Positions 9,901 through 19,106 of a stretch of DNA of 35,205 nucleotides are shown here, in pieces. This DNA comes from Sphingomonadales bacterium (lineage in GTDB: Bacteria; Pseudomonadota; Alphaproteobacteria; Sphingomonadales; Sphingomonadaceae). Location: assembly GCA_025351405.1 (NCBI GenBank), contig JANXVZ010000014.1:1-35205 (forward strand), in the 5' to 3' direction. The translations under genes were made by a program, and so were the position numbers. The stretch's first letter is position 1. Every line of letters begins with the position of its first letter. Under the pieces are notes generated by a model. That model saw only the letters and a program-made list of their open reading frames with translations, did no database searches and was not told the origin of the DNA.

Positions 9901-10155
9901 CGTCGACGACGAGGTGATGTACAGCATGTTCTCGACGCCGTTGACTTCCTGTTCGATCGGCGCCGCCACGGTATCGGCGAGCACTTCGGCCGAGGCGCCC
10001 GGATATGACGCCGAAATGGCGATCGTCGGCGGCGCGATCTCGGGATATTGCGCCACCGGCAGCACCGGATAGGCAAACAACCCGATCAGCACGATCAGGA
10101 TCGAGATCACCGCCGCAAAGATCGGCCGGTTGATGAAGAAGTGCGAGAACCGCAC
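6958..10155 (-). CDS. RND multidrug efflux inner-membrane permease (HAE1/AcrB family)
   Basis: The product is 1065 residues, normal for AcrB/MexB-type pumps. It begins MRFSHFFINRPIFA, the conserved first transmembrane entry. The proton-relay pair Asp411-Asp412 lies in LAIGIVVDDAIVVVENVE, and the partner lysine is in AAKNAILIVEFAKQ. Two large periplasmic domains flank the membrane halves, and VLFLTSPDG-like porter segments and LPGSNALATAKNI are typical. It exports amphiphilic compounds using the proton gradient. It starts one base after the adaptor stop and overlaps the outer-membrane gene, so all three parts are made from one transcript. The drug range cannot be predicted. Confidence 0.97.
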   Translation of the reverse strand: MRFSHFFINRPIFAAVISILIVLIGLFAYPVLPVAQYPEIAPPTIAISASYPGASAEVLADTVAAPIEQEVNGVENMLYITSSSTGDGRVTINVVFKLGTNLDTAQVLVQNRVASSLPRLPQTVQDLGVTTRKNTPDLLMAVFLTSPDGSHDIQYLSNYATLQVRDKLLRLQGIGGINVFGARDYAMRVWISPEKAAARNLNASEIVAALRAQNVQVAGGSVGAPPFARGGSGFELSVQTQGRLTTPEQFGDIVIKSDGKGALTKVSDVARIEIGSQDYTTNAYVNGTAGVGLGITQLPGSNALATAKNIIAAMDEAKKSFPPGVAYTIPYNPTTFVQQSINSVQETLVEAVLLVVLVVLVFLQSWRAALIPVLAIPVSLIGTFAVMAAFGYSLNNLSLFGLVLAIGIVVDDAIVVVENVERELRNGLSPHDAAFATMDEVGGALIAIALTLCAVFVPTAFISGISGQFYKQFALTISAATVLSCIVSLTLSPALAALLLRPHGDDHDEPRGWFAPVQRAANGFNRGFDWLSDRYGRLTARTVRTIGIVLVCYVVLLGIAGWRFTVTPGGFIPAQDQGYLIGVVQMPPGSTLERTDAVMRKAVNIALKTAGVSHIVNIAGLDGASFSNAPNAATMFIALDDFNVRREHQQTGASILADLRKALGGIDAANVLVIAPPPVRGIGTGGGFKMMVQDRGNKGPRALEAATIDMMMAANKTPGLTSVFTLFNTGTPRIYADIDREKAQQLGVTPSDVFSTLQTYLGSSYVNDFNLFGRTYRVTAQADAPFRAAPSDIVNLKTRSASGEMVPIGSVATLKDDSGPYRVVRHNLYPAAELQGDRLPGFSSGQALKAMEDLAAAHLPTGFSFEWTELAYQEKTQGNTAAIVFALAVVFVFLLLAAQYESLLLPLAVILIVPMCLLAAILGVNLRGFDNNILTQIGLVVLVGLAAKNAILIVEFAKQAEERGEDRWRAAESAARTRLRPILMTSFAFILGVMPLVIASGPGAEMRQALGTAVFFGMVGVTVFGLLFTPVFYVVTSGIADRFARWRGRPAAPVAAPDPAPEPAE

Positions 10156-10156
10156 G

Positions 10157-11374
10157 TCAGCGGGCGCTGGCTGTGGTGGCGGAGGTGGCGGGCGGCGCGA
10201 TGATTTCCGGCAATTGCGGCCCGGTGCCGGGTGCCGGCGGCACGATCTTGCCCATCGTCACCTTGACCGCCATCCCCGGCCGGCCGCGCTGGACCCCGGC
10301 GATGATGACATGGTCGCTCGCCTTCAGGCCCGATCGCACGACGCGCAGGCCATCGACGATCGGCCCCAGTTCGACGACGCGCTGCGCCACCTTGTTATCG
10401 GGACCAACGACCAGCGCCACCTTGCGGGTCTGGTCGGTCACGATGGCATCCTCCGGGATCAGCATGCCGTCATAGGCGCCGGAACCGAGCAGCCGCATAT
10501 GGCCGAACATTCCCGGCGTCAGGAATCCATCCGGATTGCGCACCACCGCCCGGCCGCGAATGGTGCCGGAGCCGTTTTCGATGACGTTGTCGACAAAATC
10601 CATATGACCGCGCCAGCGAAAACCGGTTTCGTCGGCAAGGCGGATATCGACCGGGTTGGGGGCGACGCGTGACGACGGCCGGGTGCCGGCGCGGTTGGCG
10701 CGCTGGTATTTGAGGTAGACAGCTTCGGACCCGGTGAAGGTAAAATAGATCGGATCGAGCGTCACCACCGTCGTCAGCACGGTCGTGCCCGCTGTCACAT
10801 AGGCGCCGACATCGACCCGGCGATCGGACAGGCGTCCGGCAATCGGCGCGGTGACCCGGGTGTAACCGAGATCGAGTGCCCGCGAGCGTTCGGTGGCCAG
10901 CGCCGAATCGACGCTGGCGCGCGCCTGCGCCGCCGTCGATTTGCTGGTGTCGTATTCTTCCTTGCTGATCGCCTTCAGATCGAGAAGCTTTTGCGAGCGT
11001 TCGAAATTGGTCCGTGCCAGGTCGGCGCTGGCGCGTGCCTTGGCGGTGTCCGCCCGCGCCTGCGCCAATGCTGCGGCGAACGGCCGCGGGTCGATTTCAT
11101 ACAAAAGCTCACCGCTGCGGGCAAAGGAGCCGTCGCGGAAGGCAATGCGCGACACATATCCCGAAACGCGCGGACGCACCTCGACGCTCTGCCGCGCTTC
11201 GAAGCGGCCGATGTAATCGTCCCAGTCGACGATCTGCTTGATCAGCGGCGGCGCCACGGTCACCGGCGGCGCGCCGCCCGGACCCCCTGGCCCGCCCTGC
11301 GGCGCACCGTCCTGTTTGCCGCATGCGACCAGCAAAAGGCCCAGCGCCATTGTCATGACCAACCTGGATCGCAT
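10157..11374 (-). CDS. RND efflux periplasmic adaptor lipoprotein (AcrA/MexA family)
   Basis: The product is 405 residues from ATG at 11374, chosen because it places a lipoprotein signal (LGLLLVAC, Cys18) at the N-terminus; the open frame extends further upstream without a signal. Then come a Gly/Pro-rich linker, the barrel-sandwich half motif VRPRVSGYVSRIAFRDG, a long alpha-helical hairpin (ARADTAKARASADLARTN onward), and the second lipoyl half TRVTAPIAGRLSDRRVDVGAYV. It joins the pump to the outer-membrane channel. It is the first gene of the efflux operon and is divergent from the MFS gene. No TetR- or MarR-type regulator is present next to it. Confidence 0.95.
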   Translation of the reverse strand: MRSRLVMTMALGLLLVACGKQDGAPQGGPGGPGGAPPVTVAPPLIKQIVDWDDYIGRFEARQSVEVRPRVSGYVSRIAFRDGSFARSGELLYEIDPRPFAAALAQARADTAKARASADLARTNFERSQKLLDLKAISKEEYDTSKSTAAQARASVDSALATERSRALDLGYTRVTAPIAGRLSDRRVDVGAYVTAGTTVLTTVVTLDPIYFTFTGSEAVYLKYQRANRAGTRPSSRVAPNPVDIRLADETGFRWRGHMDFVDNVIENGSGTIRGRAVVRNPDGFLTPGMFGHMRLLGSGAYDGMLIPEDAIVTDQTRKVALVVGPDNKVAQRVVELGPIVDGLRVVRSGLKASDHVIIAGVQRGRPGMAVKVTMGKIVPPAPGTGPQLPEIIAPPATSATTASAR

Positions 11375-11550
11375 GAAATCACTACCTGTTGCTCGGGTCG
11401 TGACGGTAGCTGCATCGTGCCGACGCGTCCACCGCACCGCAGCAATTGATATTCCTCCGAAACGTTTATCGTCGTGGACGCGCACGCCGATTGCACCGCC
11501 GTGGCCAGCTTCGGCTTGGCAAGCGCGCCCGCGTCGCCCATGCAGCAGCG

Positions 11551-12900
11551 ATGTCGTCTGCGCGCCAAACCAGCCTGCCCACCAGCCTTCCCGCCAGCCT
11601 TCCGGCCGGCGAATTCGCCGTGCTGTTCGTCGTGCTGCTGACCGTCGCCGCCGGCAATACGGCGCTGCAAACCGTCCTGCCTGCCATCGCCCGGGTCATC
11701 CACATCCCGGACCTGCTGGTGGCGATCATCTTTTCCTTCTCGGCGCTGCTGTGGACCTTCACCGCACCCTATTGGGCGCGACAGTCGGACATTCGCGGGC
11801 GCCGGCGGTTGATGGAAGTCGGCGTCGCCGGCTTCGGGGTGTCGATGCTCGGCTGCGGCATCGTCATCTATGCCGGATTGCGGGGGCTGTTGATCCCGTT
11901 CGCGACCTTTGCATTGTTTGCCGGCTTGCGATCGCTGTTCGGAATCTTCGGCTCGGCGTCCAACCCCGCCGCCCAGGCCTATGTCGCGGCGCGCACCAGC
12001 GAGGCCAATCGCACCAACGCGCTGGCCAGCCTGTCGTCCGCCTTCGGGCTGGGCACCATCGTCGGCCCCGCTGTCGCACCGTTGTTCATCATCGGTGCGC
12101 TGGGACTTTCGGGGCCGTTGTTCGCCTTTGCCCTGGTGGCCGTGGTGATCCTGTTTGCCGTGCGGCGATTCCTGCCCGATGACGACCCGACCCACCTGCC
12201 GCGAGCCGTCGCCAGCGATGGCCTGGCCCATGGTGCGCCGGCCAGCGAGCCGAACGTCAGCGGCGGCGCCACCGGCGGCAGCCTGCAGGCCGCCGCCGCC
12301 GGGCGCACGCCGCGGCTGTCGTGGCGCGATCCGCGCATCCTGCCATTCATGGTCTATGGCTTCATTTCGGGGTCGGCACAGGCGGCCACCGGGCAGGCCC
12401 TGGGCTTTCTCGTCATCGACCGGTTGCATATCGGCGCGGCGGCGGCTCAGCAGAACATCGCCATCGTCTTCATGGCCGGCGCCGGCGCCACGTTGCTGGC
12501 GCAATGGGGCCTGATCCCGATGTTCCGCATGACCCCGCCGACACTGATGCGCTGGGGCACCGCCATCGCCGCCGCCGGCACGCTGGGCATTGCGCTGGCG
12601 CCGAATTTCCATGGCATCGTCGTCGCCTATGGCCTGGCGGCACTGGGTTATGGCTTTGCCCGGCCGGGGTTCACCGCCGGTGCCAGCCTCGCCGTCGGGC
12701 AGGATGAACAGGGTGGCGTCGCCGGGGCCGTCACCTCGATCAACGGCTCGTGCTTCGTGCTTGCCCCCGCCATCGGCATCGGCCTGTACGAACTTTCCCC
12801 AAGCCTGCCCTATTTCACCGCCGCCGCAGTCCTTGTGGCGCTTTTCGTCTATGGCCTCGCCAACCGGGCCCTGCGGACGGAACCTGTCCACCACGACTGA
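11551..12900 (+). CDS. MFS transporter (drug:proton antiporter type)
   Basis: The product is 449 residues with about twelve hydrophobic segments and a central hydrophilic loop near residues 205-255. The motif-A-like loop ARQSDIRGRRRLMEVG lies between segments 2 and 3, and AFGLGTIVGPAVAP resembles the motif-C region of antiporters. The ATG at 11551 is the best in-frame ATG before the first membrane helix; an upstream ATG at 11446 would add 35 Arg-rich residues and is less likely. No strong ribosome site is visible. Residues 7-18 are three near-identical four-residue units encoded by a 12-base tandem repeat. It is divergent from the RND adaptor, so the two exporters may share a control region. 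Confidence 0.9.
   Translation: MSSARQTSLPTSLPASLPAGEFAVLFVVLLTVAAGNTALQTVLPAIARVIHIPDLLVAIIFSFSALLWTFTAPYWARQSDIRGRRRLMEVGVAGFGVSMLGCGIVIYAGLRGLLIPFATFALFAGLRSLFGIFGSASNPAAQAYVAARTSEANRTNALASLSSAFGLGTIVGPAVAPLFIIGALGLSGPLFAFALVAVVILFAVRRFLPDDDPTHLPRAVASDGLAHGAPASEPNVSGGATGGSLQAAAAGRTPRLSWRDPRILPFMVYGFISGSAQAATGQALGFLVIDRLHIGAAAAQQNIAIVFMAGAGATLLAQWGLIPMFRMTPPTLMRWGTAIAAAGTLGIALAPNFHGIVVAYGLAALGYGFARPGFTAGASLAVGQDEQGGVAGAVTSINGSCFVLAPAIGIGLYELSPSLPYFTAAAVLVALFVYGLANRALRTEPVHHD
11569..11604 (+). repeat. 12-bp in-frame tandem repeat, three copies, at the MFS N-terminus
   Basis: Units at 11569-11580, 11581-11592 and 11593-11604 (accagccttccc and close variants) encode TSLP, TSLP, ASLP. The copies differ by one or two bases, so this is older than a fresh duplication. 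Confidence 0.85.
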
Positions 12901-12917
12901 AGCGCGGCTTCTGCCAG

Positions 12918-12948
12918 GCTGGCGGCATGCTGGCGGCATGCTGGCGGC
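12918..12948. repeat. 11-bp tandem repeat between convergent genes
   Basis: gctggcggcat occurs at 12918-12928 and 12929-12939, followed by a partial copy to 12948. It lies in the 77-base gap between the MFS stop (12900) and the TonB-like stop (12978). I see no clear terminator hairpin with a T-run there. Confidence 0.85.
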
Positions 12949-12977
12949 TGGGGTCCACCGGCGCCGAAGCCGCCCGG

Positions 12978-13712
12978 CTATTGCGGTGGCGGTGGCGGGG
13001 GCGGTGCAGCCTCGATAACCCACTTATGGTTCTCGACAACCACGTCGGGGATACGTCGGCCATTGGCGTCGCGCGCCGGACTGTAGCGGAAACGCTGCAT
13101 GACCAACCGGCACGTTGTGTCGTCGAGCAGCGCATTGCCGCTCGATTTGACGATGGTGCATTCGGTCACCCGGCCATTTGTTCCCACGACATAGCGTGTC
13201 GTCAGGCTGCCCTGGATGCCGGCCTGGGTGGCGGCGCGGGGGTAATCGCCGTCGCGGATATTGCCGCGCAGCCACTGCGACGGCACACCGCCGCCGTCGC
13301 CATCGCCTTCTCCGCCGCTTCCGGAGCCTGTGCCTGCACCGCCCGCTCCCGAGCCTGGCCCCGGCAGCGGCGCCGCGCCCGCCGATGCGGCGCTGCCGGT
13401 TCCGGCAACAGGCGCTGCAACGATGGGGGGGATGACCAGCGGCGGGACAACCGGCGGCGGCACCACGATCGGCGTCGCGTGCGCCCGCAAGCCGGGCGGC
13501 GCGGCGGCCCCGACCGGATGACGGACAGTGGCGCGCCGGGGCACCACCTTTGGCGGCGGAGGTGGTGGCGTTGGTGGCGCAATGTCGAAGACCTTGAGCG
13601 CATCCTCGACCCGCGCCGGCACATCGACCGAAAGCCCGATGACAACGGCATAGCCAAGCAGCAGCTGCAGGACCGCAGCCCCCGTCGCCGCCTTGATGCG
13701 ATCCGAAACCAT
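12978..13712 (-). CDS. TonB family energy-transducer protein
   Basis: The product is 244 residues from ATG at 13712, the start that places the single membrane segment (about residues 9-28, AVLQLLLGYAVVIGLSV) at the N-terminus. A Pro-rich stretch (APPTPPPPPPKVVP and later VVPPPVVPPLVIPP) and a Gly-rich linker span the periplasm. The C-terminal domain (DYPRAATQAGIQGSLTTRY, then CTIVKSSGNALLD and MQRFRYSPARD) matches the TonB C-terminal fold that contacts outer-membrane receptors. No ExbB/ExbD or TonB-dependent receptor is encoded beside it, so its partners must be elsewhere. It could instead be a TonB-like protein with another envelope role. Confidence 0.88.
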   Translation of the reverse strand: MVSDRIKAATGAAVLQLLLGYAVVIGLSVDVPARVEDALKVFDIAPPTPPPPPPKVVPRRATVRHPVGAAAPPGLRAHATPIVVPPPVVPPLVIPPIVAAPVAGTGSAASAGAAPLPGPGSGAGGAGTGSGSGGEGDGDGGGVPSQWLRGNIRDGDYPRAATQAGIQGSLTTRYVVGTNGRVTECTIVKSSGNALLDDTTCRLVMQRFRYSPARDANGRRIPDVVVENHKWVIEAAPPPPPPPQ

Positions 13713-13823
13713 CACCCGCCCAACCTTGCTCCTGCGGGGGTCATACGCGTGAGACTGGCGGGCGATGGCATCCGTTGCCGCAAACAATGGCGTGACAGAA
13801 GCCTGTCAGCATCCGGGATCACG

Positions 13824-13854
13824 AAAAAAGCGCCGCCCGCAAGGACGGCGCTTT
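13824..13854 (-). terminator. Rho-independent terminator of ftsH
   Basis: On the minus strand, AAAGCGCCG (13854-13846) pairs with CGGCGCTTT (13835-13827) around a ten-base loop, followed by a run of T matching the six A at 13824-13829 on the plus strand. It lies 22 bases beyond the ftsH stop. The A-rich 5' flank could also give weak termination in the plus direction. Confidence 0.9.
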
Positions 13855-13875
13855 ATTCACGATCGGCGCAAGCCG

Positions 13876-15822
<1,947 letters not shown>

Positions 15823-15854
15823 GAGGGCGGCTTCCTGCTTTCGAGTCTGGCTAC

Positions 15855-15882
15855 AAGATAAGCGTCTTACGCAGCCATGCAA
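15855..15882 (-). promoter_or_regulatory. Putative sigma-70-type promoter for ftsH
   Basis: On the minus strand TTGCAT (15882-15877), a 16-base spacer and TATCTT (15860-15855) precede the ftsH ATG by 32 bases. The tilS stop codon ends at 15883, so the element fills the intergenic gap. The same bases include CTTATCTTG, which might also be read by a heat-shock sigma factor; this is speculative. Confidence 0.45.
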
Positions 15883-16926
15883 TCAGGGGATGCGATTCTG
15901 TCGCGCTTGTATAGTGCGGCGGGGCGGCGCGAGACTGAAGTGCCAGCCGCTGGAACGGCCGCGGCCGACCCCGCCGGCAAGCGGTCCGGCGCGGACGCCG
16001 GCAAGGCTGGCGGTGGCCCCGGCGGTGAGTTGTTTCACCATTCGCGCGACCGCGGCACCGCGCGGGGCGGCCCCTGGCACCAGCGTCTCCAGCGCACGCA
16101 CGACAAGGCGGTGGATAATAACGGCAGGCAAGCCTTCGGTGTCGAGAACGATGCCATGGGCATCCGCCACCGCGGCACCGGCCCACGCCCGATCGAGCAT
16201 CCATCCAAGCGCCGCTTCGTTGTCGGCCGCATGGGCCGCGGCGGCGGCAAGCAGCGCCACGTCGAGCCACGGGTTGGCCGCCAGCACGGCACGGGCGCGG
16301 GTGCGGTCGAAGCGCAGATCATGGTTCGACGGATCATCGACGGCGTCCCAGCTTTTGGCCCAGCTTTTGGCCCAGCTTTTGGCCCGGCTCTCGACCAGGC
16401 CGGCGCGGTGCAGCGTGGCACGCGGCACGCCCAGCAACGGCCTGACGAGCAACACGCCGGGCGCCAGGCGCCTTTGCGTGCGGATACCGGCGAGGCCGCC
16501 ACTGCTGCCGCGCGCCAGCCGCATCAACAGCGTTTCGGCCTGGTCGTCGGCGTGGTGCGCGGTCACCAGCAAGCCGATACCGGCATCGCCGCACGCCTGC
16601 GCCAGCAATGCATAGCGGGCGTTGCGGGCTGCGGCTTGCAGGTTGGTCGCGGGCTTGGCGCCCTCCCAGACCAGCGTCCGCTGCGCGATGCCGCGATCGG
16701 CGCATTGGCGGGCAACCGAAGCAGCCTCGGCAGCGGCGGCGGCGCGCAGGCCATGATCGACGGTCAGCGCCAGCACCCGGCCCGGAAAGGCGGCGGCGGC
16801 AATGCCCAGCAGCGCCAGGCTGTCGGGGCCGCCGGACACGGCGATGGCGATATGTTCATCGCCATCGATCGCGCGTCCGGCCGTATCGGCGAGCAGCGCC
16901 GGAAAATCGATCGCTAGGCTTCGCAC
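15883..16926 (-). CDS. tilS: tRNA(Ile)-lysidine synthase TilS
   Basis: The product is 347 residues from GTG at 16926; no ATG exists between it and the catalytic motif, and it overlaps the cpoB end by 13 bases. The PP-loop ATPase signature SGGPDS is at 31-36. HHADDQAETLLMRLARGS near 124-141 and DDPSN at 197-201 are TilS-specific. The enzyme adds lysine to C34 of tRNA-Ile(CAU), changing AUG reading to AUA. No long C-terminal domain like that of the E. coli enzyme is apparent. Residues 182-193 are AKSW three times, from a perfect 12-base tandem repeat just before DDPSN, which looks like a recent expansion. Gene order cpoB-tilS-ftsH is common in alphaproteobacteria. Confidence 0.95.
   Translation of the reverse strand: MRSLAIDFPALLADTAGRAIDGDEHIAIAVSGGPDSLALLGIAAAAFPGRVLALTVDHGLRAAAAAEAASVARQCADRGIAQRTLVWEGAKPATNLQAAARNARYALLAQACGDAGIGLLVTAHHADDQAETLLMRLARGSSGGLAGIRTQRRLAPGVLLVRPLLGVPRATLHRAGLVESRAKSWAKSWAKSWDAVDDPSNHDLRFDRTRARAVLAANPWLDVALLAAAAAHAADNEAALGWMLDRAWAGAAVADAHGIVLDTEGLPAVIIHRLVVRALETLVPGAAPRGAAVARMVKQLTAGATASLAGVRAGPLAGGVGRGRSSGWHFSLAPPRRTIQARQNRIP
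16347..16382. repeat. Perfect 12-bp tandem repeat, three copies, inside tilS
   Basis: The plus-strand unit cccagcttttgg occurs at 16347-16358, 16359-16370 and 16371-16382 without mismatch. Read on the coding (minus) strand it gives AKSW-AKSW-AKSW. The unit is AT-richer than its surroundings, and reading frame is kept. Confidence 0.95.
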
Positions 16927-17858
16927 TTGGCCCGGCTGCGCAGCGCCTTGGCCTCCGCCTGCTGCGGCTTGGCCAGCTTTGCGCCATAGACCTGGTCGAG
17001 CTCGCCGAGCACGCGGCAGGCATCCTTGGGCTTCTTGAGGCCGTTCAAAGCGCCGGCAAGCCCGATCAGGCCATCGGGGGCGCGGTCGCTGTTCGGCGCC
17101 GTCTTGTAGAGTTCGAGATAGGCACGCGCGGCCTCGGCATTCTGGCCGCGCTCGGCGTGGCTGCGGCCGAGCCAGTATTGCGCCTGCGGCAATCGCGGGG
17201 ATTTGGGGAAGGCGCCGATGAAATCCGCCATCGCGGTTTCGGTCGCCGGCCAGTCCTTGGCGATGACATGGCCATAGGCGGCCTTCCATGCCGCGTCCGG
17301 GGTGGCGGGCCGGGCCACGACATCGGGCTTCGCCGGCGCCGGCCTGGCACCGGGCTTTGCCGGGAGCGCGGGCGCCGGCGCTGCCGCTGCCGCCGCATCC
17401 GGAGTCGCCGCCGCGATACCGCCGGTTTTCGCCTCCAGCGCGGTGACCCGGAACTCGATATCGCCCTTCATCCGGGTCTGCACGTCTTCGAGCTGGCGTT
17501 GCTTGAATTGCAACGCCTCGATCTGCCCGGTCAGCGTGCGGAGCTGGCTTTCAAGGCCGCCGACGCGCTGGGCCAGATCGAGCAGCGGCTCGGTTGCCGG
17601 CGTGCCGATGGCGGCCGGAGTTGCCGCGGCAGGCGCCGAGATTTCGGGTTCGAAATACGGCTTGTCGCCGCCACCGGGGAACACCTTGCGCTGGACGCCG
17701 CGCATTTCACCCTCAAGCCGCGACACCCGCTTGTCGAGCCGCACCGGATCGACGTCCTGCGCGGATGCCGCCGTCGCCGCCAGCGTCGTGCCGAGCAACA
17801 TTGCCGCCAAAGCCGCCGTCACCACCATCTTCATGTTACGCACCACTATCTTGTCCAT
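16914..17858 (-). CDS. cpoB: Cell division coordinator CpoB / tol-pal system protein YbgF
   Basis: The product is 314 residues. A signal peptide covers residues 1-33 (hydrophobic core VVTAALAAMLLGTTLAA, site ASA-Q). A first short coiled segment (RLDKRVSRLEGEMRGVQRK) and a second (AQRVGGLESQLRTLTGQIEALQ) match the trimerising region of YbgF. After an Ala/Pro linker, residues from about 195 form tetratricopeptide repeats (AWKAAYGHVIAKDWPATETAM, RLPQAQYWLGRSHAERGQ). It coordinates peptidoglycan synthesis with outer-membrane constriction at division. The tol and pal genes it normally follows are not in this window; a RodZ-like gene lies nine bases upstream instead. An internal ATG at 17834 is a possible shorter start. 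Confidence 0.92.
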   Translation of the reverse strand: MDKIVVRNMKMVVTAALAAMLLGTTLAATAASAQDVDPVRLDKRVSRLEGEMRGVQRKVFPGGGDKPYFEPEISAPAAATPAAIGTPATEPLLDLAQRVGGLESQLRTLTGQIEALQFKQRQLEDVQTRMKGDIEFRVTALEAKTGGIAAATPDAAAAAAPAPALPAKPGARPAPAKPDVVARPATPDAAWKAAYGHVIAKDWPATETAMADFIGAFPKSPRLPQAQYWLGRSHAERGQNAEAARAYLELYKTAPNSDRAPDGLIGLAGALNGLKKPKDACRVLGELDQVYGAKLAKPQQAEAKALRSRAKCEA

Positions 17859-17867
17859 CTTGCCCGG

Positions 17868-18824
17868 CTATTGCGCGGCACCCGAGGCGGTCGGAACTGC
17901 CACTGGCGCGGCGGCAGCCCGCGCCATCAGGTCCGCCGGCACCAGGCTGACGTCCCTGACCGTCTGCACCGGGCCACCCAGCGGCGGGATCGCCCGGCCA
18001 CCGACCTTGATATCGATGGCGCCGGCCTTGCCGGTCCACAGCAACAACCCGGGCTGGTCGGCAGGAACGGTATAGCTTTCGCCGGTCTTCAAGACGCCGA
18101 TCCTGGCGCTGGTGCGGGTGGTGCGGTCGTAGATCTTGATCCAGACGTCCTCGCGCGCCGTCAGGACCACCGGCCCGCCGGCCGCGATGGCGCCGCCGCC
18201 GGCCGGAACGACAAGAGCGGGGGCTGGCCCGGTCGCCGCTGGCCCGCTTGCCAAGGGTGCAGCATCACCCGCCACCGCGGTCGCGCCGGCCACTGTCGCG
18301 GGCGCCGCGCCCGGCGCCGCAGCCGTGGTATCGGCAGCGCTGGCCGGCGCGGCAACGGCCACGGCCGGCGGCGCCTTGTCGAACATGCCCGCGCCCCATG
18401 CTGAAAGTCCGGCGATGACCAGCACGATGGCGCCGATGCTGATCGCGGCCAGCGATTGCGACGGCAGCCGCCGCGCATCCATCGGCTCCAGCGACATCGT
18501 CGGCACGTGCGGCTGCTGCGAGGTTTCGGCGCGAAAACGTTGCGCCATGGCGTCGCCATTGAGGCCGACAGCCTGCGCATAGGCCTTCACGAAACCCACC
18601 GAATACGGCAGCGCCGGCAGCGATTCATGCGTGTCGGCCTCGATCGCCTTCAAATGGCGCAGCGGCACCCGCGTCGTGCGCGCCACATCGGTCAGTTCCA
18701 GCCCCGCCGCTTCGCGCGCCACCGCCAGCATCGATCCGACACGACCATTGTTGACGCGCTCTGCAGGCGTCACGGCGGCACCCGATGCGGTGCTGGTCGC
18801 GTCCGGGTTGGCTGGTGCTGGCAT
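17868..18824 (-). CDS. RodZ-like helix-turn-helix membrane protein (DUF4115 C-terminal domain)
   Basis: The product is 318 residues from ATG at 18824, with AGGA seven to eight bases upstream. Residues 27-95 form a Cro/HTH_25 domain (GSMLAVAREAAGLELTDVAR, RHLKAIEADTHESLPALPYS, VGFVKAYAQAVGLN), the cytoplasmic domain with which RodZ contacts MreB. One membrane helix is at about 125-146 (AISIGAIVLVIAGLSAWGAG). A long Ala-rich linker leads to a C-terminal beta domain (VVLTAREDVWIKIYDR, GVLKTGESYTVP) typical of DUF4115. A role in rod-shape control is likely from architecture but not proven. It is the first gene of the cpoB-tilS-ftsH run and is divergent from typA across 282 bases. Confidence 0.88.
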   Translation of the reverse strand: MPAPANPDATSTASGAAVTPAERVNNGRVGSMLAVAREAAGLELTDVARTTRVPLRHLKAIEADTHESLPALPYSVGFVKAYAQAVGLNGDAMAQRFRAETSQQPHVPTMSLEPMDARRLPSQSLAAISIGAIVLVIAGLSAWGAGMFDKAPPAVAVAAPASAADTTAAAPGAAPATVAGATAVAGDAAPLASGPAATGPAPALVVPAGGGAIAAGGPVVLTAREDVWIKIYDRTTRTSARIGVLKTGESYTVPADQPGLLLWTGKAGAIDIKVGGRAIPPLGGPVQTVRDVSLVPADLMARAAAAPVAVPTASGAAQ

Positions 18825-19106
18825 TGCTTGTCCTGGCAAGAAGGGCGCTGGCGCATCGCTCGGGTGTAGGGCGGTGCCCGTGGCAAAGCCCGGACACCAA
18901 TGGCACTTACCGTGGCCCAGCGGCGGCGCCCAAGTCAATGCAGCACCAGCTGCGGGCATCGCAACAGGGCGTCGATATGGCTCCGACTGCCGCTGCATCG
19001 GGCGGGCCGGGCCTGCGCTGTTGCTGCAACGCGTCAAAGCGGCTATGTGGCCGCGCTTGACTTGAGATGGCGCCACCGTGCCCTCCCCGACAGGACTTAT
19101 CGACAA

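Noticed and set aside
7678-10008. A 776-codon open frame on the plus strand opposite the RND pump
   Set aside because: It is the antisense shadow of a strongly supported AcrB-type gene; composition is His/Arg/Asp-rich without any family motif, as expected opposite GC-rich coding DNA.
12901-12977. Tandem 11-base repeats considered as the start of a CRISPR array
   Set aside because: The copies abut with no spacers, the unit is too short, and there are no cas genes in the window.
11353-13023. A 556-codon minus-strand frame opposite the MFS gene
   Set aside because: The plus-strand MFS protein has twelve hydrophobic segments and family motifs; the opposite frame is hydrophilic, Gln/Arg/Gly-rich noise.
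13178-13521. Gly/Pro-rich low-complexity stretch considered as a separate gene or repeat element
   Set aside because: It is the periplasmic linker of the TonB-like protein read on the minus strand.
16608-18404. A 598-codon plus-strand frame across cpoB and the RodZ-like gene
   Set aside because: It crosses two well-supported minus-strand genes and their gap, and has repetitive Arg-rich sequence typical of shadow frames.
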